Positions 30,132-39,337 of a stretch of DNA of 64,000 nt are shown here, one piece after another. The stretch is from contig NZ_VYIJ01000002.1 of NCBI RefSeq assembly GCF_008709555.1, positions 89,241 through 153,240 of the forward strand, in the 5' to 3' direction. Both the position numbers and the translations under genes were made by a program. A model generated the notes under the pieces. The model ran no database searches. It had not been told where the DNA came from and worked only from the letters and a program-made list of their open reading frames with translations. Each line of letters begins with the position of its first letter. Position 1 is the stretch's first letter. The DNA comes from Thermoplasma sp. Its GTDB lineage: Archaea; Thermoplasmatota; Thermoplasmata; Thermoplasmatales; Thermoplasmataceae.

Positions 30132-30401
30132 TCATATATGCATCAGGTCTGGAAACGATTTCAGTATTATTATATCGCCTATGGATTTCACATAGCCATA
30201 CGGTATTGATACCGAATCGCCATTCTTCACCAGTTTTTCATTCGTGTTCGTGATGAAGATGCCGTGGATCTGATTCTTGTCAAAATCAAGCACTATATCA
30301 TCTACCCTGCCAACCCATATACCTTTTATTGTATAAACGTCCTTCCCTATCAACGTGGTCACTTCAAATTCTCTTTCGGCCTCAATCACCACAGCCACCA
30401 T
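30132..30401 (-). CDS. PRC-barrel domain protein
   Basis: TTLIGKDVYTIKGIWVGRVDDIVLDFDKNQIHGIFI. Confidence 0.85.
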   Translation of the reverse strand: MVAVVIEAEREFEVTTLIGKDVYTIKGIWVGRVDDIVLDFDKNQIHGIFITNTNEKLVKNGDSVSIPYGYVKSIGDIIILKSFPDLMHI

Positions 30402-30486
30402 CTTTGAATAGATTTTACCTTCTCTATCATAAAGATAACGATAAAATTCGTATTAAATTTTGTGATCAGACTTCATTATGCCTTCA

Positions 30487-30543
30487 GTGAGCTACTCCCC
30501 AGCTGAAGCCATCGAAAATTACCGCTTCCCCCAAATTCCCAAC
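30487..30543 (+). mobile_element. Relic B: minimal left-end/right-end fusion of the same IS200/IS605-like family
   Basis: GTGAGCTACTCCCCAGCTGAAGC joined to ATTACCGCTTCCCCCAAATTCCCAACACC; both halves match relic C. Confidence 0.55.
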
Positions 30544-30560
30544 ACCTCTATAAAATATAT

Positions 30561-31163
30561 TCAGTGTTGATAGTTTTCTTTTTGCATCTCCCTGTGATTT
30601 GCACATATGCTTATGAAATTCCTGAATATGTCCCTGCCAAACTGCGTGTGTTCGACTTCAGGATGAAACTGAGTTGCGTATATTGGTCTGTTCCTGTGGT
30701 AGAACCCCTGAACCCGGCAAGTTGCAGACGACGCTGTGAGAACAAAGTCATCAGGAAGATTGATTATCTCGTCGTTATGGTTTTCCCAGACGGTCATCTC
30801 CGCGGGGAGGCCGCTGAAGATGTTCTCACTGCGTATCACTGAAACCCTAGTCTTTCCGAATTCTGGATGCTTCGCCTTCACAACGGATGCCCCGAAATGG
30901 AGTGCAATGAACTGAGCACCGACACATATTCCCAGGATGGGATAGCTGTGATCATCGATGTACTTTCCAACGCTGCCAAGCTTGTCTATCTCCTCATCTA
31001 TATTGGGCGCGCCTCCGCTCAGTACGAGGCCATCGAGGCCATCCAGCTCGGATGAATCTATATCATTTGGTACTATCTTTGTATCAACGCCAAGCTCACG
31101 AAGCACTCGCCATTCCCTGTGGGTCCACTGTCCTCCGTTATCAACAACGTATATCTTCAACAT
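30561..31163 (-). CDS. guaAA: GMP synthase, glutamine amidotransferase subunit
   Basis: YVVDNGGQWTHREWRVLRELGVDTKIVPND, LGICVGAQ catalytic Cys, YATQFHPEVEHT. Confidence 0.94.
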   Translation of the reverse strand: MLKIYVVDNGGQWTHREWRVLRELGVDTKIVPNDIDSSELDGLDGLVLSGGAPNIDEEIDKLGSVGKYIDDHSYPILGICVGAQFIALHFGASVVKAKHPEFGKTRVSVIRSENIFSGLPAEMTVWENHNDEIINLPDDFVLTASSATCRVQGFYHRNRPIYATQFHPEVEHTQFGRDIFRNFISICANHREMQKENYQH

Positions 31164-31167
31164 GTCC

Positions 31168-32091
31168 CTATTCCGATATTGATATATTGAGCGCTTTGCT
31201 TATCTCCTTGTATCTGTTCCTTATTGTGACTTCCGTAACCCCGGATATCCTTGCGATCTCCTTCTGCGTTCTCGGCTTTCCAACCTTCACCGAAGCTATA
31301 TATATGGCTGCAGCCGCTATGCCCGTAGGTCCCTTCCCGGAGGATATACCCATGGACATGGCCTGCCTGACTATGTCTTCACTGATAACTATTGCCTGTT
31401 TGTCCAGATCCAGCTTGTTACAGAACTGTGAGATATATGAGAATGGCGTCGTTGGCTTCAGGTTGAGGTCAAGCTCCTTTGCCAGGTGCCTGTAAGCCTT
31501 TCCTATTTTCTTCTTATTTACCTCAGAGGCTTTCGATATCTCATCCAGCGTGCGCGGGATGTTGACCTTTCTGCACGCGGCGTATATGGATGCGCATACT
31601 ATACTTTCAATGCTCCTTCCCCTGATCAGGTTCTTCTCAACGGCCTTCCTATAAATCAGAGCCGCAGTCTCCTTGATATCCTTCGGAATACCCAATTTAG
31701 CTCCGATATCGTTCAGGAGCTGAAGGGCCAGCGAGAGATTTCTCTCAGCTGCATTGGAAACACGTATCCTCTGGTGCCATTTCCTGACTCTGTATATCTG
31801 TGCCCGATTCTTGTGCGGGATTCTCTTACCGTAATAGTCCTTGTTGGACCACGATATCTCCGTGGCCAGACCCTTATCATGGCTTAAATAGGTCATGGGC
31901 GATCCGGTCCTTGCCCTCCTCTCGTCCTGATCAGAGTCAAATGCCCTCCACTCCGGTCCCTGATCGATATAGGCGTCCTCAATGACAGCGCCACAGTCCG
32001 CACAGATGAGCTCGCCATGTTCATAATCCCTTATCAGGTGTTCAGAATTGCATTCAGGACACCGCTTTGGTGTTTCCCCTTCAACAGTCAT
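31168..32091 (-). CDS. tfb: Transcription initiation factor B (TFB), second paralogue
   Basis: [45 protein letters not shown]...; two cyclin repeats; same architecture as 26043-26981. Confidence 0.96.
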   Translation of the reverse strand: MTVEGETPKRCPECNSEHLIRDYEHGELICADCGAVIEDAYIDQGPEWRAFDSDQDERRARTGSPMTYLSHDKGLATEISWSNKDYYGKRIPHKNRAQIYRVRKWHQRIRVSNAAERNLSLALQLLNDIGAKLGIPKDIKETAALIYRKAVEKNLIRGRSIESIVCASIYAACRKVNIPRTLDEISKASEVNKKKIGKAYRHLAKELDLNLKPTTPFSYISQFCNKLDLDKQAIVISEDIVRQAMSMGISSGKGPTGIAAAAIYIASVKVGKPRTQKEIARISGVTEVTIRNRYKEISKALNISISE

Positions 32092-32111
32092 CTTATCACT
32101 ATAAAGCCTCT

Positions 32112-32125
32112 ACATCATTTGATGT
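32112..32125. promoter_or_regulatory. Perfect 6-bp palindrome next to the TATA-like box upstream of second TFB
   Basis: ACATCA-TT-TGATGT immediately beside GTATTTAAAC, upstream of ATG at 32091. Confidence 0.45.
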
Positions 32126-32461
32126 ATTTAAACATTTTTTATTTTTAATTACTCCTTAATAATATACACTCATAGCATTTAAGTGCAATATTCCCAGATT
32201 CTGTGAACAAGTAACCCGAAGATTAATTTAGCAATCATTTTATACCAAAAGTTATAAATATAATAGAGTGCGTTTAACAGATAAATATTTTAATTTTTTG
32301 CAAGTCCATTTGAGCAAATTATTTCACTCCTAATGTATTATTATTTGAACAATCATTTAATTTCTTGCCAGGTATGGCATCTACGATTTACGTAATCCAC
32401 AGACAATTATCGAACATCGGTGCATGTTTTGGGAGAATGTTTTACTCAATGACCGAAAGGA

Positions 32462-32540
32462 TCGTTTTCCGGGAACGCCGGCCGTATTGAAAACGACACG
32501 CAAATGAAGGTGGCCGAAGAAGGCGATATGTACGCCTGAG
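32462..32540. other. Structured intergenic segment (candidate ncRNA or regulatory hairpins)
   Basis: Nested inverted repeats TCGTTTTC...GAAAACGA (32462-32496) enclosing CCGG-GAACG-CCGG, followed by GGCG-ATATGTA-CGCC; locally GC-rich in an otherwise AT-rich gap. Confidence 0.35.
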
Positions 32541-32544
32541 ATAA

Positions 32545-32552
32545 TTTAATAT
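32545..32552 (+). promoter_or_regulatory. TATA-like box of leaderless aspS promoter
   Basis: TTTAATAT about 25 nt upstream of ATG at 32573. Confidence 0.5.
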
Positions 32553-32572
32553 GACGCTTGCAATAAACGGCT

Positions 32573-33859
32573 ATGCCCAGAACCTATATAGGTACCCTCA
32601 GGGGACTCGAAGACGGCACACGCGTTGTCATATACGGTTGGATGCAGGAAGCCAGGATAATGAAGAACATATCATTTCTCATATTGAGGGACAGTACCGG
32701 TACCATACAGGCAACGTTCAAGAATAATGAGGCAACACTGGATATCATAAAGAGGATCAGCAGGGAGAGCATAGTAAGGGTCGAAGGAACAGTAAACAAG
32801 AAGAGCATAAGCAAAGCGGGAATCGAAATAAGCGGTTCCTCGGTATCGGTAGTGAATGAGGCAGAAGCGCCTTTACCGCTTCCCGTCGTAGATCCGGTTC
32901 AGGCAGATCTCGAGACGAGGCTCAACAGTAGATTCATGGATCTGAGAAAGAGAAACATCGCCGCTATCTTCCGCATAGAAAGTTCTCTTCTCTGGGGAAT
33001 AAGGAGTTATCTGCATGATCAGAAATTCATTGAGGTTCACACACCAAAGATCGTGGCCGCAGCAACTGAGGGTGGGTCTGACCTCTTCCCAGTACGCTAT
33101 TTCGAAAAGGATGCCTACTTGAACCAGAGTCCTCAGCTGTACAAGGAGGTTCTGATGTCCGCTGGTTTTGATCGTGTCTTCGAGGTTGGGCCGGCCTTTC
33201 GGGCAGAGGAGCATAATACCACTAGACACTTGAATGAATTCACCTCCATAGATATCGAGATGAGTTTCGCTGACCATAACGATGCCATGACCATGCTGGA
33301 AAATGCCATCAGGTCCGGCATAGAAATTGCGGTTAGGGACAATGCAGATGATTTTGAAGCCCTTGGGGTATCCGTTAGCGTACCTGAAACCCCATTTCCA
33401 AGGATAACATATGAACAGTGCATAGATGTGATCGGGAAAGAGGGCATCGATTTCACCTTCGGTGAGGACTTTTCTCCAGAACATCTCAGGATAATAGGAT
33501 CGAGGTTCAGCGGTTTCTATTTCATAACGGAATGGCCTGCATCCGTGAGACCATTCTACACGATGCCAAAAACAGAAGATCCACGACTGACAAATTCATT
33601 CGACCTGCAATATCATGAGATCGAAGTCACGTCTGGGGCACAGAGAGTACATGATCCTAAAATGCTCATAGAAAGGTTCAATGAAAAAAAATTGAATGTT
33701 AATTCATTTCAGTTTTACGTTGATGCATTTAGATACGGCATGCCCCCACACGCTGGCTGGGGCCTTGGCCTTGAACGACTCACCATGATTCTTCTTGGAC
33801 TCAACAATATAAGGGAAACCACCTTATTTCCTAGGGATAGAACCCGTATTGTTCCTTGA
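32573..33859 (+). CDS. aspS: Aspartyl-tRNA synthetase (archaeal type)
   Basis: OB-fold N-terminus, VHTPKIVAAATEGGSDLFPVRYFEKDAYLNQSPQLYKE, GWGLGLERLTMILLGLNNIRETTLFPRD. Confidence 0.96.
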   Translation: MPRTYIGTLRGLEDGTRVVIYGWMQEARIMKNISFLILRDSTGTIQATFKNNEATLDIIKRISRESIVRVEGTVNKKSISKAGIEISGSSVSVVNEAEAPLPLPVVDPVQADLETRLNSRFMDLRKRNIAAIFRIESSLLWGIRSYLHDQKFIEVHTPKIVAAATEGGSDLFPVRYFEKDAYLNQSPQLYKEVLMSAGFDRVFEVGPAFRAEEHNTTRHLNEFTSIDIEMSFADHNDAMTMLENAIRSGIEIAVRDNADDFEALGVSVSVPETPFPRITYEQCIDVIGKEGIDFTFGEDFSPEHLRIIGSRFSGFYFITEWPASVRPFYTMPKTEDPRLTNSFDLQYHEIEVTSGAQRVHDPKMLIERFNEKKLNVNSFQFYVDAFRYGMPPHAGWGLGLERLTMILLGLNNIRETTLFPRDRTRIVP

Positions 33860-33958
33860 TCTCCTATCCCTTCTTCCTTCGTCAAAGACTAACCTATCCA
33901 TGTCGTCGGACGAACCAATTTCGTCCTTCAATATGTCGTCGAGTTTTTTCGAGCCCAT
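33824..33958 (-). CDS. Candidate small protein (44 aa) antisense to aspS 3' end
   Basis: MGSKKLDDILKDEIGSSDDMDRLVFDEGRRDRRSRNNTGSIPRK*; reverse-strand TATA-like GTTTATATATC near 33993. Confidence 0.45.
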   Translation of the reverse strand: MGSKKLDDILKDEIGSSDDMDRLVFDEGRRDRRSRNNTGSIPRK

Positions 33959-34217
33959 TGCTCAACATGATTATTACACAATTTTGATATATAAACTTTT
34001 TTATCCTGTAGCACGATAATTTGTCTTGAGTCTCGATACCAATGGGCCAGATGAGGGGGAATATTACATTGAATTTTCCTGAACACGCGATTCTCAGATC
34101 ATGATCCCATTCAAAGACAGAATGGCGGATAGCCAAAGAATGCAGAGGGCGATACAAATGAAATGGATACTCATGACATATGCGAAGAGATTTATCCATT
34201 TGCCGCATCATTCATCC

Positions 34218-35162
34218 ATGGAGATCAGAAAGGTCGGTATAATAGGCGCCGGGACCATGGGTGCATCCATAGCTGAACTGTTCGCCTACAACGGGTTCGA
34301 TGTGGTAATGAAGGATCAGAACATGGATCTGGCAAGATCAGGTTATTCCAGGATTCAGAAGATACTCAGCGACATGAAGCGGATAAACGATGAGAGGCCT
34401 GAGAAGGAGATCTCGAGAATTGAGGGCTACGGCCTCAAATTAACGGAGGAACAGAAGGAAAAGATAAGGACAGCCAACAGATCAAATGTGGATGTAGATA
34501 TCATACTGAAGAGGGTTAAGATAACTGACCAGTACTCTGATCTTTCTGGATGCGACCTCATAATCGAAGCTGCATTTGAGAACCAGGAGGTTAAGAACGG
34601 GATATTCTCTGATATCTCAGACCTCTCAGAGAAGGCCATAGTGGCGTCAAATACTTCGTCGTTGAGCATAACGGAAATGGCTGGACACCTGAAGAGGCCT
34701 GAACAGGCCCTGATACTTCACTTCTTCAACCCTCCATATCTTCTTCCGCTGGTGGAGGTTGTTCCGTCGGTCTACACATCTGATGAGGTCAGAGATCTTG
34801 CATTTTCCCTCATATCTCATATGAAGAACCACCGCGAGAACATGGTACCTGTCCTGGTAAAGGAGCGCGAAGGATTCATCGTGAACAGACTCCTCATCCC
34901 CCTGATAAACTCAGCGTCAGAACTTCTCGACGCCGGAATAGCGTCAGCAAAGGATATAGACATCGCAATGAAGAAGGGTGCAGGTTTTCCAATGGGGCCT
35001 CTTGAACTTGCAGATATGATAGGCATAGATGTGGTTGTAGACGTCATGGAGGTCCTTGAAAAGGCCTTCGGTGAGATGTATAAGCCTTCCGTTATCCTGA
35101 GGAGGATGAGGGAGGCAAAACAGCTGGGAAGAAAAACCAAAATTGGTTTCTATAAATATTGA
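34218..35162 (+). CDS. 3-hydroxyacyl-CoA dehydrogenase (3-hydroxybutyryl-CoA dehydrogenase type)
   Basis: VGIIGAGTMGASIAELFAYNGFDVVMKD; ALILHFFNPPYLLPLVEVVPS; internal start at 34218 fits the family better than 34101. Confidence 0.92.
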   Translation: MEIRKVGIIGAGTMGASIAELFAYNGFDVVMKDQNMDLARSGYSRIQKILSDMKRINDERPEKEISRIEGYGLKLTEEQKEKIRTANRSNVDVDIILKRVKITDQYSDLSGCDLIIEAAFENQEVKNGIFSDISDLSEKAIVASNTSSLSITEMAGHLKRPEQALILHFFNPPYLLPLVEVVPSVYTSDEVRDLAFSLISHMKNHRENMVPVLVKEREGFIVNRLLIPLINSASELLDAGIASAKDIDIAMKKGAGFPMGPLELADMIGIDVVVDVMEVLEKAFGEMYKPSVILRRMREAKQLGRKTKIGFYKY

Positions 35163-35166
35163 AAAA

Positions 35167-35487
35167 TTATTTCATAGGGGTAATGTCAGTCCTCTGTTTG
35201 TTGAGCACCACGACGGTGGGCTCAACTATGTACTTGGACTTTGAGATCCGTGTGATAGAAATTAGGGCAGACTTTCTATTGTTGTTGGCAAACATCTTCC
35301 GAATCTCATACACAAGACTCTTATTGACGAACAGCTCGACATATATCGGTACACCCCTGTTGTACCATATGGCGATTATCGAACCCTTTGAGACTCGCTC
35401 AACATCCTCCCTCTCAACTTCAACGTCTATTCGTTGCCCTATTTCTATTTTCAACTTGCTTACCCAATTTCTAATAAAAAAGACCAT
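35167..35487 (-). CDS. Hypothetical protein
   Basis: 106 aa ORF filling the gap; no family recognised. Confidence 0.6.
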   Translation of the reverse strand: MVFFIRNWVSKLKIEIGQRIDVEVEREDVERVSKGSIIAIWYNRGVPIYVELFVNKSLVYEIRKMFANNNRKSALISITRISKSKYIVEPTVVVLNKQRTDITPMK

Positions 35488-35607
35488 TATATAAGCTTTT
35501 CCTGTATTAAAGGTTAAAATCGTTTAATTTCAATAATAACTAGTTACAGCCATTAAGAAACACAGCTCATGAGTTTATGTAGCAATTACGTCACATTATT
35601 CTGGATC

Positions 35608-36042
35608 TCATGAGACCTTTTCCACCAGGGTTATGCCGAGAATCTTTTCCAGCTTTCTAGCAGTTTTCAGATCCGGCATCAACTCTCCGCGTTCAATGCT
35701 CGCGATCACGTTCTTTCTCTCAAATATCTTTGCAGCAAGGTCCGCCTGAGACATGGCAAGCTTCTCCCTGGCATTCTTGACGAGTTCAGCATAATCTTCG
35801 ACAATATCAAGATCCTCGTCGTTAACCTTCCTGACTTGTTTCCTGGCTGGTGAAGAGACTGTTCTTGGCTGGGGCTTCTCAGGAAGCTGCACCCTTATGG
35901 CCGGATCCACCGGCTTGAACTTGTTATGATCTATCACAGGTGTACCGAATTTGGCACAGTCATCGCATACATTGAGAATGGCACCGTCTATCATGATCTT
36001 TGTTGTTTTCGCCACCTTCTTACCACACATCTCGCATTCCAT
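35608..36042 (-). CDS. Multiprotein bridging factor 1 homologue (zinc ribbon plus XRE-type HTH)
   Basis: MECEMCGKKVAKTTKIMIDGAILNVCDDCAKFG; HTH AREKLAMSQADLAAKIFERKNVIASIERGELMPDLKTARKLEKILGI. Confidence 0.93.
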   Translation of the reverse strand: MECEMCGKKVAKTTKIMIDGAILNVCDDCAKFGTPVIDHNKFKPVDPAIRVQLPEKPQPRTVSSPARKQVRKVNDEDLDIVEDYAELVKNAREKLAMSQADLAAKIFERKNVIASIERGELMPDLKTARKLEKILGITLVEKVS

Positions 36043-36180
36043 AATGATTCAAGCATGCCATCTGTATAATTAATCTTTTACCACGTCAAATGATGATGGC
36101 GATCCCATAGTACATGGCATCATCGATGAATTTAGTTGAATCACGAATTTATTTATATTCAGTACATATGCTAAGCCACA

Positions 36181-36870
36181 ATGGCTGACGGCACCTGGAA
36201 AAGATCCTCTCAGCCCGTGTTCCTATACGGTTCAAAGATCATACTGAAGATTGGAAGCAGGGTATACACCAAGACTGCAAAGAACAGGAAGGTGTACGGA
36301 GAGGACATAATAAGATTCGATCATGCAAACTACCGCGAGTGGAAACCGGATCGCAGCAAACTGGCAGCGGCAATATTGAAAGGACTTCATCATATGCCAA
36401 TCACAGAATCCAGCAGCGTGCTCTATCTGGGTGCATCGACCGGGACAACCGTCAGCCATGTATCGGATCTTGTTCCGAATGGTAGGGTCTACGCCGTGGA
36501 AGTTGCCTACGAACCGTTCTCAAAACTGCTGGATCTTTCGGAACAAAGGGAAAATATATATCCCATACTTGAGGATGCAAATCTTCCAGAACGTTACCGT
36601 TTCTTCATAGATCACGTTGATGTGATGTATCAGGACATATCCCAGAGAAACCAGATCGCAATCTTCAACAGGAATATGGATGAATTCCATGCAAGATCCG
36701 CATTCCTGGTACTGAAAACAAGATCGATAGCGTCCACGGAGGACTCAAGATCGATTTTAAAGAAGACTGTAGACCAGTTATCAACTTATAACATCCGGGA
36801 GATCATAGATCTATCACCGTACGACACGGATCATTATCTGATCCTCATAGACAGCAATAAAATCCGGTGA
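36181..36870 (+). CDS. flpA: Fibrillarin-like rRNA/tRNA 2'-O-methyltransferase
   Basis: WKPDRSKLAAAILKGL, VLYLGASTGTTVSHVSDLV, VYAVEVAYEPFSKLL. Confidence 0.95.
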   Translation: MADGTWKRSSQPVFLYGSKIILKIGSRVYTKTAKNRKVYGEDIIRFDHANYREWKPDRSKLAAAILKGLHHMPITESSSVLYLGASTGTTVSHVSDLVPNGRVYAVEVAYEPFSKLLDLSEQRENIYPILEDANLPERYRFFIDHVDVMYQDISQRNQIAIFNRNMDEFHARSAFLVLKTRSIASTEDSRSILKKTVDQLSTYNIREIIDLSPYDTDHYLILIDSNKIR

Positions 36871-36993
36871 TTATGATCATCGGTATGGAATTCCTGCAAA
36901 GGCGATACACACGCATACTGTCTGAGGAAGTCCCATCACTGTTCATCGTATACCCGATCATCGATAATATATATTGATGTTCTATAGGGGATC

Positions 36994-37467
36994 ATGAGAC
37001 TGACGGTGAATGGTTGGTACACGAATATGCGGTTTTCAGCCGCACACTTCATTCCTTCCCACATCAAATGCTCCCGCCTGCATGGCCATGATTACGGGAT
37101 AATAGTTAATGTGGAGGGGGATATGGTGGATGGAATGCTCATCGACTTCATCGAGTTGAAGAACGCGATAAGATCGGTCATAAATGAAATGGATCATAAG
37201 CTCCTTGTGCCTGCCAAGGCAAATATAGCAAAGTATATCGAAGAACGTGACGAATACGAAATAAGTTACAACGATAAGAGGATGATAATTCCTGGAGAAT
37301 TTGTATACCTCTGTGATGTCCACAACACCACAAGCGAAGAGCTATCGGCATACATAGCCAGGAAGGTGGGGGAGAAACTCCGCCTGAAGAAGAACATAAG
37401 GAAGATTGAGATATCTGTGGAAGAGGGGCCAGGCCAGGGCGTATTCTCCGATACCGGTTCTCTCTGA
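36994..37467 (+). CDS. queD: 6-pyruvoyl-tetrahydropterin synthase/QueD family protein
   Basis: FSAAHFIPSHIKCSRLHGHDYGIIVNVEGD Cys and HxH zinc motifs. Confidence 0.88.
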   Translation: MRLTVNGWYTNMRFSAAHFIPSHIKCSRLHGHDYGIIVNVEGDMVDGMLIDFIELKNAIRSVINEMDHKLLVPAKANIAKYIEERDEYEISYNDKRMIIPGEFVYLCDVHNTTSEELSAYIARKVGEKLRLKKNIRKIEISVEEGPGQGVFSDTGSL

Positions 37468-37484
37468 GGATATCTGGAGAGGGA

Positions 37485-38207
37485 ATGAATATGGAAAAGA
37501 AGAAGGCTGTCGTACTGCTCTCTGGGGGGCTTGATTCAAGCACGGTTCTGGCATACGCGCTATCCAAGGGCTATGAGGTTCATGCCATTTCCTTCGACTA
37601 CGGACAGAGGCATTCCAGAGAGATGAAAAGTTCAGAAGAGATCGCGAGGTACTACGGAGTTGAAAGGAAGATAGTCCACGTGGATCTGAGATCCATAGGC
37701 AGGAGTGCACTCACAGATGATATAGATGTCCCTTCAAGGGATCTGGAATCCATACCGGAGGAGATACCGGTGACGTATGTGCCAGCCAGAAATACAATAT
37801 TCCTCTCCATAGCCGCAGCATATGCGGAATCGCTTGATTCAACTGAGATATTCATCGGTGCAAATGCCATAGATTACAGCGGTTACCCTGACTGCAGACC
37901 AGAATATTTCAATGCAATGGAGAGAGCGCTCACGCTGGGCACAGAGATAGGATTGAAGAGAGGTATTCACATAAACGTGCCACTGCAGTATCTCACAAAG
38001 GCAGATATAATAAGGTTGGGCATCCGCCTTGGCGTTCCATACGACAAGACATGGTCATGCTACAGAGGCGGAGAGAAGGCCTGCGGAGAATGCGATTCAT
38101 GCCTTCTGAGACTGAAGGGTTTCATGGAAGCTGGATCAGAAGATCCCATCGAGTATGAAAAATATCCTGAATTCTACAAAAAATATCTTGAAAAAAAGAA
38201 AATATAG
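37485..38207 (+). CDS. queC: 7-cyano-7-deazaguanine synthase
   Basis: VVLLSGGLDSSTVLAYALSKGYEVHAISFDYGQRH; C-terminal zinc motif CYRGGEKACGECDSC. Confidence 0.95.
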   Translation: MNMEKKKAVVLLSGGLDSSTVLAYALSKGYEVHAISFDYGQRHSREMKSSEEIARYYGVERKIVHVDLRSIGRSALTDDIDVPSRDLESIPEEIPVTYVPARNTIFLSIAAAYAESLDSTEIFIGANAIDYSGYPDCRPEYFNAMERALTLGTEIGLKRGIHINVPLQYLTKADIIRLGIRLGVPYDKTWSCYRGGEKACGECDSCLLRLKGFMEAGSEDPIEYEKYPEFYKKYLEKKKI

Positions 38208-38212
38208 TGTGA

Positions 38213-39190
38213 TCAGTGGGCGTGCTTCGTTATCCACTCATCCACTTTCTTGGAGCTTGCCTCAACTGATGCAACGCTCTTCTTCCAGAGTTCAAGCTCA
38301 TCCGGCCTGAAATCTATATCGTATATCTGCTCCACACCATTCTCGCCTATCTTTATCGGGACGCCTATGAACTTGTCCCTTATTCCATAGTGGTCGGCGT
38401 GTTTACCGGTTATGTAGGCCGCGCATGGAATTACCCGCTTCTTGTCCATGATGACCGATTCAACCATTGCTGTTATCGATATACCTGGGGCGTAGAATGC
38501 ACTGCCTGTCTTCAGGTAGTTCACAATCTCCCCACCACCGAACCTTGTCCTCTTCACTATCTCCTCGATCTTCTCTTTGGAGAGTAGGTTCTCTATGGGT
38601 ATGCCAGCAACGCTGGAGTATCTTATGAATGGCACCATATCATCGCCGTGGCCACCTATGACGAAGGCATTCACATCCTCGACCGATACGTTCAGTTCCT
38701 TGGCGAGGAACGTCCTGAACCTTGAGCTGTCAAGCGAACCGCCCAGGCCCATTATCTTTGATGGATCTATGCCGGTGAACTTTTGGAGTGCATAGGCCAT
38801 TATATCCGCAGGGTTTGACACCACAACTATTATGGAATCCGGCGAGTATTTCCTTATGTTCCTCGATACATCCGATATTATCTCAACGTTCTTGTCGAAG
38901 AGATCGTCCCTGCTCATGCCTGGCTTTCTTGCAAGGCCTGCAGTGACCACTATGACATCGCTGTCTTCCATATTCTTGTATTTTGTCTCATCGCTGGTGC
39001 TGAAACCAATAACATCAAGATCGTACCTCCAGTGTGGTGCACCCTCCTGAATATCAAGGGCCTTTCCCTCAGGAATTCCATCCACAACATCGAAAAGATA
39101 CACATCGCCGAGCTGCTTCGCGGCCAGAAACTGTGCAACCGTTGCACCGACATTGCCGGCGCCTATAACGGAGATCTTCTTTCTTACCAT
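38213..39190 (-). CDS. mdh: Malate dehydrogenase (LDH-like family)
   Basis: KISVIGAGNVGATVAQFLAAKQLGDVYLFDVVDGIPEGKALD, VIGGHGDDMVPFIRYSSVAGIPIE. Confidence 0.95.
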   Translation of the reverse strand: MVRKKISVIGAGNVGATVAQFLAAKQLGDVYLFDVVDGIPEGKALDIQEGAPHWRYDLDVIGFSTSDETKYKNMEDSDVIVVTAGLARKPGMSRDDLFDKNVEIISDVSRNIRKYSPDSIIVVVSNPADIMAYALQKFTGIDPSKIMGLGGSLDSSRFRTFLAKELNVSVEDVNAFVIGGHGDDMVPFIRYSSVAGIPIENLLSKEKIEEIVKRTRFGGGEIVNYLKTGSAFYAPGISITAMVESVIMDKKRVIPCAAYITGKHADHYGIRDKFIGVPIKIGENGVEQIYDIDFRPDELELWKKSVASVEASSKKVDEWITKHAH

Positions 39191-39337
39191 ATATGAGTAT
39201 CCCTTCGTTATTAAAAAATTGTTCTAATTTTTATGCATAAATCTCTATGAAAAAACTGGAAAAATTAACCATTCGCAAATAAGTTAATATATAGAAAAAA
39301 GTTAGACATAACATAATCTTGGAGGCGTCGATGTAAC

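Noticed and set aside
32424-32534. Reading 32424-32534 as a short protein MFYSMTERIVFRERRPY*KRHANEGGRRRRYVRLR*
   Set aside because: Contains a stop, no conserved-looking features; better explained as structured DNA/RNA.
32873-33484. 203-aa minus-strand ORF inside aspS
   Set aside because: Antisense shadow ORF; AspRS is clear on the plus strand.
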